Source: Odiellus spinosus
Lineage: Eukaryota > Arthropoda > Arachnida > Opiliones > Phalangiidae
Length of the DNA: 64,000 nucleotides
Assembly: GCA_963920705.1 (NCBI GenBank)
Contig: OY987234.1
Coordinates: forward strand, 21,409,794-21,473,793
Reading direction: 5' to 3'
Position 1 is the first letter of the stretch. Each line of letters starts with the position of its first letter. This document shows positions 1 through 14,036 of the stretch, in pieces. The notes beneath the pieces are model-generated. The model had not been told where the DNA came from. It worked only from the letters and a program-made list of their open reading frames with translations, and did no database searches. Both the position numbers and the translations under genes were made by a program.

Positions 1-42
1 ACTAACTATTTTATAACGAGGTTTTATCTTATTCCACTATAG

Positions 43-500
43 ACGTTTACATTTGCGGAGGACACGACGGAGCGACAGTATTCTCTGATATTTGGAGATT
101 AAACCTGCATACGATGCAATGGACGAAATTACCGCAATCATTACGTAAACCAGTTTTCTTTCATTCCACGGGTCTATCACCGGTAATTATTAAAAAAAAT
201 GGTATTTTAAATTTCAAATTAATCGATTTTTCCTCTTAGACTGGACAAATGTTTGTATTTGGCGGCGTAACTAGCGTGGGAGATAATAAGAGAACCAACA
301 GTCTCTACTCCGTCTTTTTGACTATTCCTCCGCTTAAAGAACTAGCTTGGTTAGCCGTACAACATTACGCCTCAAATTTGGCTCTAAAACCTAAAAAGGA
401 ATTATTAGAACAAGGAGTTCCCGTATCCTTATTGGAAAGAGTTGATTTTGAAACGACAAAAGCCGTTTTTTCCAGAGATCCGCAAGCCGCGATGCCTTAA
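43..500 (+). CDS. KLHDC10: KLHDC10/slim-like kelch protein, 3' end (5' part outside window)
   Basis: Exons 43-182 and 240-500, with a 57-bp GT-AG intron in phase 0; the upstream exons lie left of the window. The first exon encodes a kelch blade (DVYICGGHDG ... FSDIWRLNL). The second starts TGQMFVFGGV and ends with the non-kelch tail typical of KLHDC10 (VFLTIPPLKELAWLAVQHY, then GVPVSLLERV). In known orthologs (fly slim) this kelch propeller protein is a substrate receptor of CUL2 ubiquitin ligases and has been linked to ASK1 stress signalling. TAA stop at 498-500, followed by AATAAA at 507-512. Family identification rests on recalled similarity of the tail; splice phase and stop are directly visible. 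Confidence 0.8.
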
Positions 501-966
501 TTTCCTAATAAACTTGTTTTTATAAAAAAATAAAGTTCCATTTGTATTAAAATTTCTATTAAAAAAAACATTTTGGGAAAAAAATTCAAAGGTGTAATTA
601 AGTGATCAGATTTTTTTTAAAAATTATTAAATAAATGCTTCCTGGAAAAGTCCGTGAATTTAAAAAATAGCCCAAAAGGTCAGGGAAATTCAATATCTTG
701 GTAAAGTTCAAGGAACTGTTGGTTCACCATTTAATTAAACTTAATAATTTTAATCAGAAGAAAATTAAGCGTTTAAAATAAAAGTGAAATTTTGTTTTTT
801 TATAACTTTAAAAATATTATCGAAATTTTTATTAGAATTAAACTTTCGTAAGAGTTTTGTATCGATGAAGATTTATATTTATAAAAAGAGGAAAAATGAA
901 CAAAATAAAATTTCAAACCAATCATTAAAATGGAACGTAAAAAATCCTCACTAACTTTCGTCTTTT
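501..966. other. 3'-to-3' spacer with a degenerate dispersed repeat
   Basis: AT-rich spacer between the convergent KLHDC10-like and Spindly genes. No ORF of note. Positions about 640-725 (blocks such as GCCCAAAAGGTCAGGGAAATT split by a few changes) resemble 51400-51475, so this is probably a relic of a dispersed repeat. Confidence 0.4.
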
Positions 967-3521
967 TCATTGTTGCTTACAATCCGGTTCTACTAGCGAA
1001 TCCATTTCAGAGGCTTTTAGAACTGGAGGAACGGTCTTATTAACTTTTTGGGGAGCCGAACTAACTTCTTTTTCAATAGGTTTTACGAAATCGAAGCTGA
1101 CAATCTTTGGACTTTCTTTTTTCGGTTGCGTTAGAAAGTTTGAATTTTCCTTTAACGTAGGTTTGGTGACAGCGGGACTAACTCTAATTTTATCTACGAC
1201 CGTTCGAGTTGGGGCACTTTCTTGTTTGATATTAATCTTTTCAACCCAGAATGATGGTTTAGCGCTTTCAATATCGGAAGCGGGTGCTGCTTAAACGGAT
1301 AAATACAATTCATAAAATGTAAATTATCTTTTAAAGGGGTAATGAAGCCTGATAAGTGATTTTATATCGATTTTTAATCCAGGGTTTCCATCAAAATCCT
1401 AAAAATAAGGGACAAAAAGTAGGAAACAAATAAAGACCCATCTTCACAAAAATGGGATATTTATTTGTACAAAAGTTACGCTAGCCTTTTATGACAGCTA
1501 GGAGATACTTTTTTAACTTTCCTTCTCTTCGTAACACAGGAAGAGTGAATTAACTTGAGACTAGATCTCCTTCAAGTTACTCAAATAGATATTTATCCTC
1601 AAAACTTGGAAAATACAAAATAGGGTGATTTAGGGACCTAATTGATTAACTGGAGACTGTTTAACTGCGAGAATTACAACTCTCCGTGAATCCTTGTTAA
1701 GCCTACTTTCCAAATAATTCATTTCAGACTTATTTTCTTTTAAATTAGAGATTTAGACTCATTTAAACGATAAAGAATTGATATAAAAATCTCTTCACGC
1801 TTCATTAGCCCTTTAAACTTTTTTCTTATATTAATCTTACTTTTAAGGGAGTAAATTTGATTTTTTAATCTCATTACTTCCGATTTTAAAGATTCCACGT
1901 GACTTTCGGAATGATAAAGTTGATTTTGGGCCCTGATCAACTCTTCGGTTATTTGAGAGTTTCTATCTCTGTAATCGTCTAAATCTTTGTTCTTTTTTTC
2001 CAGTTGTAAGCTAATTAAAAACTTGACTACGTTAATTTTCAGTTAAACATGAAATACTGATTAAAATTACCTGCTTTTAGCGAGGAGTACCTCGAGGTGT
2101 TTATAAGAAATGTTATCACTCGGTTCACGAAAAGTCTCCCCAACAGATAAATTAACTTTAGTTGCTTGATTTTTCTTCGATTCAGCGTCTAAAAGACGAT
2201 TTAAATGGGCTATTTCGGTTCTAGCTAGAGAGAGAGAACCTTCCAGTTCACCGATGCGATTACGATCCACTTGTTGGCCTTTCAAACAGAGGAGGGTGTT
2301 TAACTGGGTCTAAAATAATATTCAAGACCCAAAATTGAGAGTGTGCCAGTATTCGAAAAATGCGAGTATTCAGTTTTCCGGGTTAAATTGACCTTTTACC
2401 AGTTTTCTAAGACTTGACACCCAAAAAAAACAAGACTCGCACGCTTCTTTTAATAACGTACCTTCAGTTTAATATTTTGTTTGTTGAGAGAATCAATTTT
2501 ATCAAGAAGAATTTGGTTTTTTTCCGTCTCTTTCGCCATCTTGATTTCCAGGATTTTTCTATGATCTTCTACCTCGGAGAATATGCAATTTCCACGCTTG
2601 TTCTCGTCAAATTGCTGCATTTTCAACACTTCAATCTCCTCTTGATACTCTTCAATTTGCTCTTTCGTTTGCTAAAAGATAAATGAAACAAATAAAAGCT
2701 TATAGCAACGTTTTATTAACACTAATGCGTATTTCGTACCCTAGCTGTGGAAGAATACGACTTAATTTCTTCATCTTTGTCAGACACTTCAATCGACAGT
2801 TTTTCCAGCTGCTTCTTGAGGTCATCGATAGTTTTACTTTGTTCTTTTAACTGATCATTGGCATTTATGTACATTCTAATGATGCTAGCCTGCGAATATG
2901 AATTGATATTAAATTGCAAGAAATTTACTCATCACTGTCAATTTCTACGTTTTTTGATCTGAGTTCTAGGTCAGCGCTGTCATCTCCCAAAGGAGTCGTG
3001 GAAAGGATCGCTTTCTCTCGCTCTTTCATTTGATCTAGCGCATTCCTTAGGTCGTAGAGTTCTTTTTCTTTCAGGCAAAGTACATTAGTCAACTCTTCTT
3101 GTTTCTCTTCCAGATCGCATCGTTCTTTCTGGATGGATTGGATTTTATCTTCCAACGCCGCTTTCTCAAGCTTCATTTTTTTATTCTCACGTTCAACCAT
3201 TTCGAGTTTCTCAGACAAAGCGTCAACATCAATCGTTTGATTCAAATTAATATTACTTAATTTAAGAGTCAGGGAATGTTTTTCCTGTTGTAGCTTATCA
3301 ATGAGCGTTTTATATCCATTGACTTCAAGTTTGTATTCATTGATTTCGGTTTTTAAATGATGCGTTTCTTTCAAAAGATCATTACCGATAGTCGCGGCTT
3401 GATGGCAATTATTTTTCTCCGCATCTACTCTATTTCTAATTCGATTTATTTCGTTTCGAATTACTTCCTTAACATCGGGATCCAAGTTTAAATTCTCAAG
3501 ATTAAATTTCGGATGGGCCAT
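967..3521 (-). CDS. SPDL1: Spindly-like dynein/dynactin adaptor (coiled coil)
   Basis: Six exons on the minus strand: 3521-2929, 2884-2740, 2671-2462, 2309-2071, 2010-1841, 1289-967; 1680 nt, 559 aa (human Spindly about 605). Spindly recruits dynein-dynactin to kinetochores through the RZZ complex. Visible signatures: near-continuous coiled coil; a CC1-box-like segment around residues 41-50 (QAATIGNDLL), the dynein light-intermediate-chain contact of such adaptors; and a Spindly motif around residues 273-284 (GNCIFSEVEDHR), the dynactin pointed-end contact. A basic, proline-containing tail ends CKQQ, close to the human end, which is farnesylated there; no CaaX box is visible here. Start ATG at 3521 lies just upstream of the coiled coil. 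The last intron (1290-1840) holds a mobile element. The second intron boundary (acceptor at 2885) is the least certain junction. Confidence 0.85.
1331..1816. mobile_element. TTAA-flanked inverted-repeat element in Spindly intron
   Basis: TTAA at 1331-1334 and 1813-1816 flank a segment whose ends are inverted repeats: left AGGGGTAATGAAGC, right GCTTCATTAGCCCT (one mismatch over the TTAA-inclusive 18 bp). It fills most of the 551-bp last intron of the Spindly gene. No transposase ORF, so non-autonomous. The TTAA flanks are the hallmark target of piggyBac-type transposases, but the termini are not the canonical CCC start, so superfamily assignment is inference. Confidence 0.6.
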
Positions 3522-4274
3522 ACCAAAGCTTAACTAAAGATCGTAAATTTTCTTTTAGGATTCTATTCAATATTATTTAGAACATAAATTATTTACTTAC
3601 GGGCTCAAAATAAAATCCGAAATACTTTTAATTAAATTGCGAAAGTTATATTAATTAATGAAAGGCGGTTGAATTCAAACGAACACGAGCAGACGGTTTG
3701 CCGCCCTAAATGAAATATTTTGTCGTTAAATATGTCACGTGACGGTGACGTCGTAGAGTGTCGCCCTCTCATGGCATTCTTGCAAACTAAACTTGAAACG
3801 AAATTTAAACGAAAAGAACCACGTGGAATGGTAGAAAATTGAAAATTGACAGTTCAACACTGAAATATTTATTTGATTAGCTATTACCCGTCAAAAATAA
3901 CGGATAACAAAGAACATTTTATATTAATTAGTTAAATGTGGCCTAATCTAATATGTAATATAGTAAAACTACTGAAATTTCTCTTCTTTCCAGTTCTTTC
4001 TTTGTTAATCATCGTAAAAACATTATAATCTCCAAATATCTAATCTCTAAACCATATATTCATTAAATTTTACCTTGTTAGGCTTAACTGATGTTTGAAA
4101 TGAAGTGTGTCGCTTAATTCAAGCAGAGTTTGTAATGAAATTTAAGATAGTGCATCTACCTTTTCGTGTACATTTTAGCATTCCCCACGGACAGACAATC
4201 AGACAGACAGCCGTATCTAGAAAATTATATATTTTGATTTATTTCTTTATCTTTGTTTTCAATTTGTATTTTAT
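3522..4274. other. Intergenic: Spindly 5' region and 3' region of glucosidase A
   Basis: Upstream of the Spindly ATG. A GC-richer patch at about 3670-3790 includes a CACGTGAC E-box and a TGACGTCG CRE-like site (about 3736-3755), the likely promoter. The rest is AT-rich 3' flank of glucosidase A. No coding signal seen. Confidence 0.35.
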
Positions 4275-7989
<3,715 letters not shown>

Positions 7990-8452
7990 TATGGTAACTT
8001 ACACTCGGGAATGTTTCGTGACGTGACGCTAGGAAGGTTTTGAAGAGAAAGAATAACTGAGGGTTAGTCTACAATACGGTTGAAAAAAAAAAAAGATGGG
8101 ACACTTTAATCACGAGATGGGTATCTTGGCAGACGAATTTTCGAATCGTAATCGGTACCTGGAAACGCAACTCCCATCGACTAAGAGGCAAATAATATCG
8201 AGGCTTATCTTATCCGAAAGAATTTATGAATTGAAGTTTGGTTTCGAATAATAGACGAAAACGCCCACTGATAATACTGGCATAAAACAATGGAATTGTA
8301 AATTACGACATAGGTACACTGCTAAAAACAATTTTTTTTGCGAGCCAAATATATTTAATAATTTTCGCTAATTAAATACAAAAGATTTATCCATCGTTTT
8401 AAATTTAATAAAAGACTTTAATTAAAATATAACAAGTTTTACAATTTTTCAT
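7990..8452. other. Spacer between glucosidase A and B
   Basis: Only 463 bp separate the start of A from the stop of B, so the promoter of A must be here (or A is read from B). An A-rich run and a CACGAGATGG patch are present. No ORF or clear TATA box seen. Confidence 0.3.
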
Positions 8453-11400
8453 TTACACCCAAGTAATTTCTAACTTATCCAGCAAAGATACCTCGTCGAA
8501 CTTGACTTTCAAAACCTGGAAGGCGAAATTTATGTAGATTTTGAAATTACGCTTAATTAAATCACGATTTAATTACATTGTATTCCGAGAAATTGACCGG
8601 ATATGTCTTCCCTTGGACCGTTACCGTAGTGGGTTTAGTTGGTATCCCAAATATCTCTACCTGGTCCAAGGGCATCTTATGGTCGTAGTCACCTTTAAAT
8701 ACTACGTTCGATGTCAATTTTTGCTATTTATTCGCGAAATGAGAAAAATGAATGAATAAATAAATTCTCAAAAAATAAGTAAAACTAAATATTAGGAAAA
8801 TGACTGACATCTTTAGCCACGAAATTCACGAGGATGTATTGTTTATTTTCGTAGGCGTCTAAAATATAATTTGTTTTAAAGGTGAAATGAAATATTTTAT
8901 TTCAAATTACCTAACGTTTCCCCGTCATCCCAATAAAGTTCTCCTTCAGCTTGACCATTCTTCAATGCCACGATTAATTCAAAGTTGTTTAATCGACTGG
9001 CCGTTGTCGTCATACTCGGTTTTTGACAAGGTAGTATATGCCCTGCCCTAACCATTAGGTTAATTTGGTCCAGCTCCGCGTGGAATTTAACGTGGGAACC
9101 AGCATTTGGGAGTATTTGCCCGTTGTAGTAATTATACCAAATATCTTTAGGCACGTAAACCGTGACATCCGTAACACCCTTTAGGAACATATGATTAACT
9201 AATGTATAAGACAATCAAAAATAGATTAGTCATCTTACCTGATCTAAAATTGGTATGACCATAAATGAAGAGCCCCACAAGAAAGTAGTGTCGATATCGT
9301 GGGTATTCTTGTCTTCTGGGAATCTTTAAAAGAGTTTTTAGTGCACCCTATTAAGTTAGGCTTAACTTCTTAAGTAAATTAGAAACAAATTGCGATATAT
9401 ACTCGACAAAAAGTGGTCTAAAGACTGTTTCCCCTTTTACGTGAGCTCTATAGAAGAGCGTGTAGAGGAATGGAAGCAATCGGTAACGAATTAATAAAGA
9501 TTTTTGGGCGGAACTGGCAACAATATCACTCAATGCCCCCGGATCTTGGTCCTATATTTGAATTTAAAAGATAACCCCCGTTTTACGGTTTCGTTTATGT
9601 TAATATATATACTAATACTTACTATGGCCGCTTTATCATTATGATTTCTAGAAAATGGGTAGAAGGAACCAACACTTTGCCACCTGGCGCAAAGTTCGTC
9701 GGTTGTATTCATAAGGAAACCGCAAATATCGGAACCCATCATAGAAACACCGTACATAGCAAAGTTCATAGTAGCTAAACAAATACATTTTTTATGATAA
9801 AACTAAGACAATTTAGGATTTAAAATACACACTTACATGGGAGAGAGTATTTTAAATGTTCCCATGTACTGGAAATATCGCCGGACCAATGTCCAGTGTA
9901 GTAGCCCTGACCCAAGAATGAAGAACGAGTGATAATGAATGGTCTCGTCTTTAAAACCTCTTTCAGGGCGCTGAAGATTTAATATAAATAAGTTACATTA
10001 TAAGAAAGTAATAAATAGTTAATTACTAATTAGTAGCGATTCCATTGGTTAATCCGTATATATTGTGCAAGTTGTAATGAGTGCTGGCGTAATGTTGGGC
10101 CGACATGCAAACGGTCTTGCTGGCCAGAACATCAGTACCCATTCCACCGGGTTTATAAGGTGGATGTTCCAATTCGCTGTCTTTTGGACATCCGTACATT
10201 GAGCCTTCGAAGAAGTTTGAGGGTTCGTTCATGTCCTGTCGACATAATAGAATTAACCTTTGACCGCGTTTGAAACGAATGAGATTTAATATAGTCTTAC
10301 AATCCACGAGCCATCGAATTTGAACTGCTTGTAAAGATTGGTGTATTGTTTGACCAGGTACTCGCCCGCTCTAGGATGAGTGTAATCGGGAAAAACGGTG
10401 CTAAGAGGATTCCAAACTTGGGCGTACAGAACGTCGCCGGAAGAATTTTTGATTAGGACGTCCATGTCGAGTCCATCGTCAAAAGGAGGGTACGTTCTTG
10501 GTTGTTCCGCACCGCTAACCCCAGCATCCTACGGCAGATTTCAAGCTCAGTGATATCAAAAGTAACTTCCGGTTGTACAATGGTACATACCATAATGACA
10601 ACGTATCTCATACCCTCTTTATGCAATTGGTCGACAAATTCTGGAAGTCCGGCGAAGTTCTTTTTGTCGTAAGTGAAGTCATTGTAGTGGTCCATGTAAT
10701 CTAAATGGGGTCAGTAAAGAAACTTGGCTTCCACGTATTTAAAAAATAATTTCAATGAATAAATGAACCTATGTCGTTCCATTGGACGTCGAAAGGAATT
10801 GCTTTATCCTTGGTCCTCTGGTAAGCCTCTTTGGTCTTGTTCAGACTACCGTAACCGTATTTACATAAATGGAATCCCATACTCCAATAGGGTGGCATTA
10901 TTGGATTACCAACGAGTCCTTGATATTGTTGGATAACGTCGGCCGGATTTTCACCGACAATGACGTAAAAATCAAAAATACCACCGATTGGTCTGAAGGT
11001 TATGCCCGGTGTTGGTTGGGTTATGATTTCTGTAGGATTATTGGGTTCATCGAGCGAGTTTGATAACTGGATATTTTAGAAAATTTAAGGATTACCCATG
11101 ATGTTACTGTTCATGAGAAAAACGGCGTGACCTTTGGCGTCATCTTCTACTTGTAAGTAAAATGGGTGTGCACCGTAAAGGTTCGAGTTTGGCTGTAAGA
11201 TTTAAAAAGGTTTTTAAATAAATAAATACTTTTACTAATTTATAACGTACCATAGGCGGCCTATCTCGGTTCAAAAGTAAGAATCTCTTCCAGGTAAGAC
11301 CCCTAAGAAGGCCATCTTGATGTTCCCCAATACCGTAGAACCCTTTGACAGGTACTTTGATGTTCAGTTGTAATAACTGATCGGTGTAGATCATAGTTGA

Positions 11401-12300
11401 TAGCTTTGTATCGAGACTAAGATGTCAACGCGAATATATTTTAGGATTCATTACTTAAGCCTATTTTTGTGTAAAAATTTACATCTTAACTCCGTTACTG
11501 GTTCGTTTGATGATCAAACGGCCATCAATATCAAGTTGAACGACGTATTTCCGGTCATCAACATTGCCCCGAGGTAAAGAACGTATTATTGGATAAGGAG
11601 TTTCGTAACGAACAGATTTCGAATCAGTTATCTATATTCGTACACAAGACGCGTAAGCCTAATAATTGGAAATTATTTAGGCCTACTTTTAACGAACCTT
11701 TATTCTCACTCTCGTGGTATCAATGGGAATAACTTCCACTTGTACTTCCTGAATCTCTTTGGGATAACCACTAGGTATTTTTCGTTGGAAAACAGCCTTG
11801 ATACCATCGTCAGACTCTTTGTATAGAAACATTTCGTACCCGGTGTATTTATCGGGGAAAAAGCAGTAAGGAACTCCTGGATCAGTCTCAGTGGTTTTAT
11901 TAACCGGAGCGACCCAACAACAACCCCTTTTCATACACCTATCCTGGTTCGCGTCGGGTTCCGGATGGCAATCGAACCTTTCATCGTCACCAGTATTAAA
12001 GCAAATGGGATCATTTGGTATCTGATCTCGAGTTATCGTTTTGACCACGAGTTGTCCATCGACTTGAATTCGGACCAATTCCGACTGCAGGTCCGGTACG
12101 ATGACCAAATTGGAAGGATGGTTGCGTTGCTTTCTCCACGAAGCGTAGGTGAAAAAGGAAGCGGAAACGAAAACGGCGATAAAGAGAAAACCAATAACTG
12201 GTAAGACGTACCAAGAACGACCCTTGTGCCCAGTGTCTCGATCCTCGTTAACCAAGGAAACGTGGTCCTTTTGACGAGGGGAGCTCCCAAAAACCGGCAT
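8453..12300 (-). CDS. Membrane alpha-glucosidase B (trefoil + GH31)
   Basis: Sixteen exons: 12300-11698, 11631-11483, 11416-11251, 11192-11096, 11029-10769, 10700-10591, 10528-10301, 10235-10027, 9970-9837, 9774-9623, 9551-9403, 9323-9239, 9178-8911, 8858-8809, 8723-8577, 8515-8453; 2871 nt, 956 aa. Same architecture as A: short cytosolic tail, signal anchor at about 31-53, trefoil at about 100-148 (FDCHPE ... MKRGCCW), GH31 barrel with nucleophile D539 (DGSWIDMNEPSN) and acid/base D639 (TGHWSGD), then C-terminal beta domains ending LEITWV. Predicted activity: exo-alpha-glucosidase at the membrane or in an endolysosomal lumen. Middle copy of the array, same orientation as A and C. It has extra introns at 11193-11250, 10701-10768 and 8859-8910 relative to A. 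All junctions are GT-AG and phases agree. Confidence 0.88.
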
Positions 12301-12942
12301 TTCGACAGCCGAACTGGAATTAAGTCGAATACTAACTATAAAAGAGACACTCTTGGAAATTGGTTGCGAAGATCAATGGTTATGAATTAATTTCTGTCGC
12401 GCACAATAGTCGGAAGGCGGTTTTCTGACGTCACTGAAGTCGTAATACGAAAACTAAAAAAACTTCCCAGAATTTATCAGATATAAAATTGCTCTACGCC
12501 TATCATTTATTTGATAAAAGTGTGGAAACAATAGTATTCGAGTAAAAACAAATAAGCAAGGTTTATCTTTAAACCCCATTGAATTTCGCTTTATTCGATA
12601 TAAGGGAATAGATAATTTCAAAATACGTGTACGTCTACGTATAAAGGAGATATTACAGAAACTAAACGTAGACGTACGCGTTTATAAAACTTGCCCAACC
12701 TGATAGCCGTTTCCGCTGACATCGTCCGTGTATTTCGTCCTCGGATAATTACGATTAAATTTAATCAACAAATGATTTTTACCTAAGTGTTTTCGTGAGC
12801 TATGTACGAAGTTTACTTAGCTGTCAAATATAGAATCAAAGCTCCTTTATTTGTAGCATTCAGGAGCAAACCAATAATTGCGAAATTTAGAAACTAACCC
12901 TTTTGAGAAATTCCACTTGGGTCAAATTTCATATTGAGATTA
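12301..12942. other. Upstream region of glucosidase B
   Basis: AT-rich 5' flank of B. Includes TGACGTCA at about 12427 (CRE-like palindrome) and repeated TACGTCTACG words near 12630-12680. No coding signal. Confidence 0.3.
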
Positions 12943-13203
12943 TTAAAGATAGGATTTCGAGAGAAAAACATATACTTTACGAGTACATCTTCTAACAGAC
13001 ATACTTTTTTGATAGCTAGGACTTCTAGCGCTGTTATATGCGAAAGTTTGCGATGTTCCTGTACGCGCTGTACTATGTTAAATTTCAAGGATATAGTAAA
13101 ATTCACCTTGAGTTAGTAACACAGTTGTATACAAAGCTAGGCTTAACGCAATCAGTATGATTTGGATGAAAAAGTGAATAGTTTCGAACGTTCTGCGAGA
13201 CAT
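12943..13203 (-). CDS. Possible small membrane/secreted peptide gene (uncertain)
   Basis: Exons 13203-13107 and 13067-12943 joined by a 39-bp GT-AG intron give 73 aa. The first exon starts at ATG and encodes a hydrophobic signal-like helix (residues about 9-30, FFIQIILIALSLALYTTVL). The second exon is Ser/Arg-rich (YNSARSPSYQKS, SVRRCTRKVY). It sits between glucosidases B and C on the same strand. No family recognised. The intron is very short and the second exon also has an open alternative frame, so this could be a chance ORF. Confidence 0.22.
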
Positions 13204-14036
13204 GTTGGAAAAATCTCACTGTTGTCAACTGTCACTACTTACAAAACTACACTTTTCTCAAGGTTAAAGTGATGCTGTTCCCAACTTGTCACGAAAAATA
13301 AATGTAATATCATTTTTTAAAAGATAATTTAAAAACAAATATGTCATAAAAAATACTAAAACATAATTCCAAATTAAATATTTATGATATTCTACGCTTA
13401 TAATTATGGTTGGTTGCTTTAGCGAGGTCTCTTTCGCGAAAGTACAGTACCTCATACAGAAAAACCTATCGTTTTTCCCACATTTTAAGTCATTAAGTGA
13501 TATTTTATTTTTATTTATTATAATTTTGAAGTTATTTAAAGTGAGGTTGTCAGGCATTTTTCATGAACTTCAAATGAAAATTGAGTATCATTTTCTAAAA
13601 GATCGTAAAAAAATGATTTAAAAAATATATATACACTCTTATAAACAATTACAGCAACAGTAAAAATGCATATTTTATAATCGCCTTTTTAGAAATTTTG
13701 TGTAAATGAAACAGCTCCTGTTTTTCAAGAATTTTGTAAAGAATAATTAAATTAAAATTAAAAGAAATAAATATAAATCGATTATATAAGCCTAATTATT
13801 TAATTTTATTCGGAATTAAAAACTTATCTAAAATGGCAATGAATCAATTTTCACCAAGAAACGATTTATATTTTTATTTCTACAATATTTTATTTTACGA
13901 GGAAATATTATTACAGGTTAGGAAGATTATAAAACCAAAAAAAAAAAAAAATTAAAATATAATCTTCCCAAGATAAATAAAAATAACGTCAATTTTTCCT
14001 TCTACAAGAAATTAAGAAAGAAAGCTAATTTTCCAT
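13204..14036. other. 3' flank of glucosidase C, no gene seen
   Basis: Very AT-rich; short ORFs in both directions lack protein-like composition. Holds the 3' UTR of glucosidase C. Confidence 0.3.

Noticed and set aside
11965-12290. Open frames overlapping glucosidase B exon 1 in other frames
   Set aside because: Shadows of the coding exon with no independent support.
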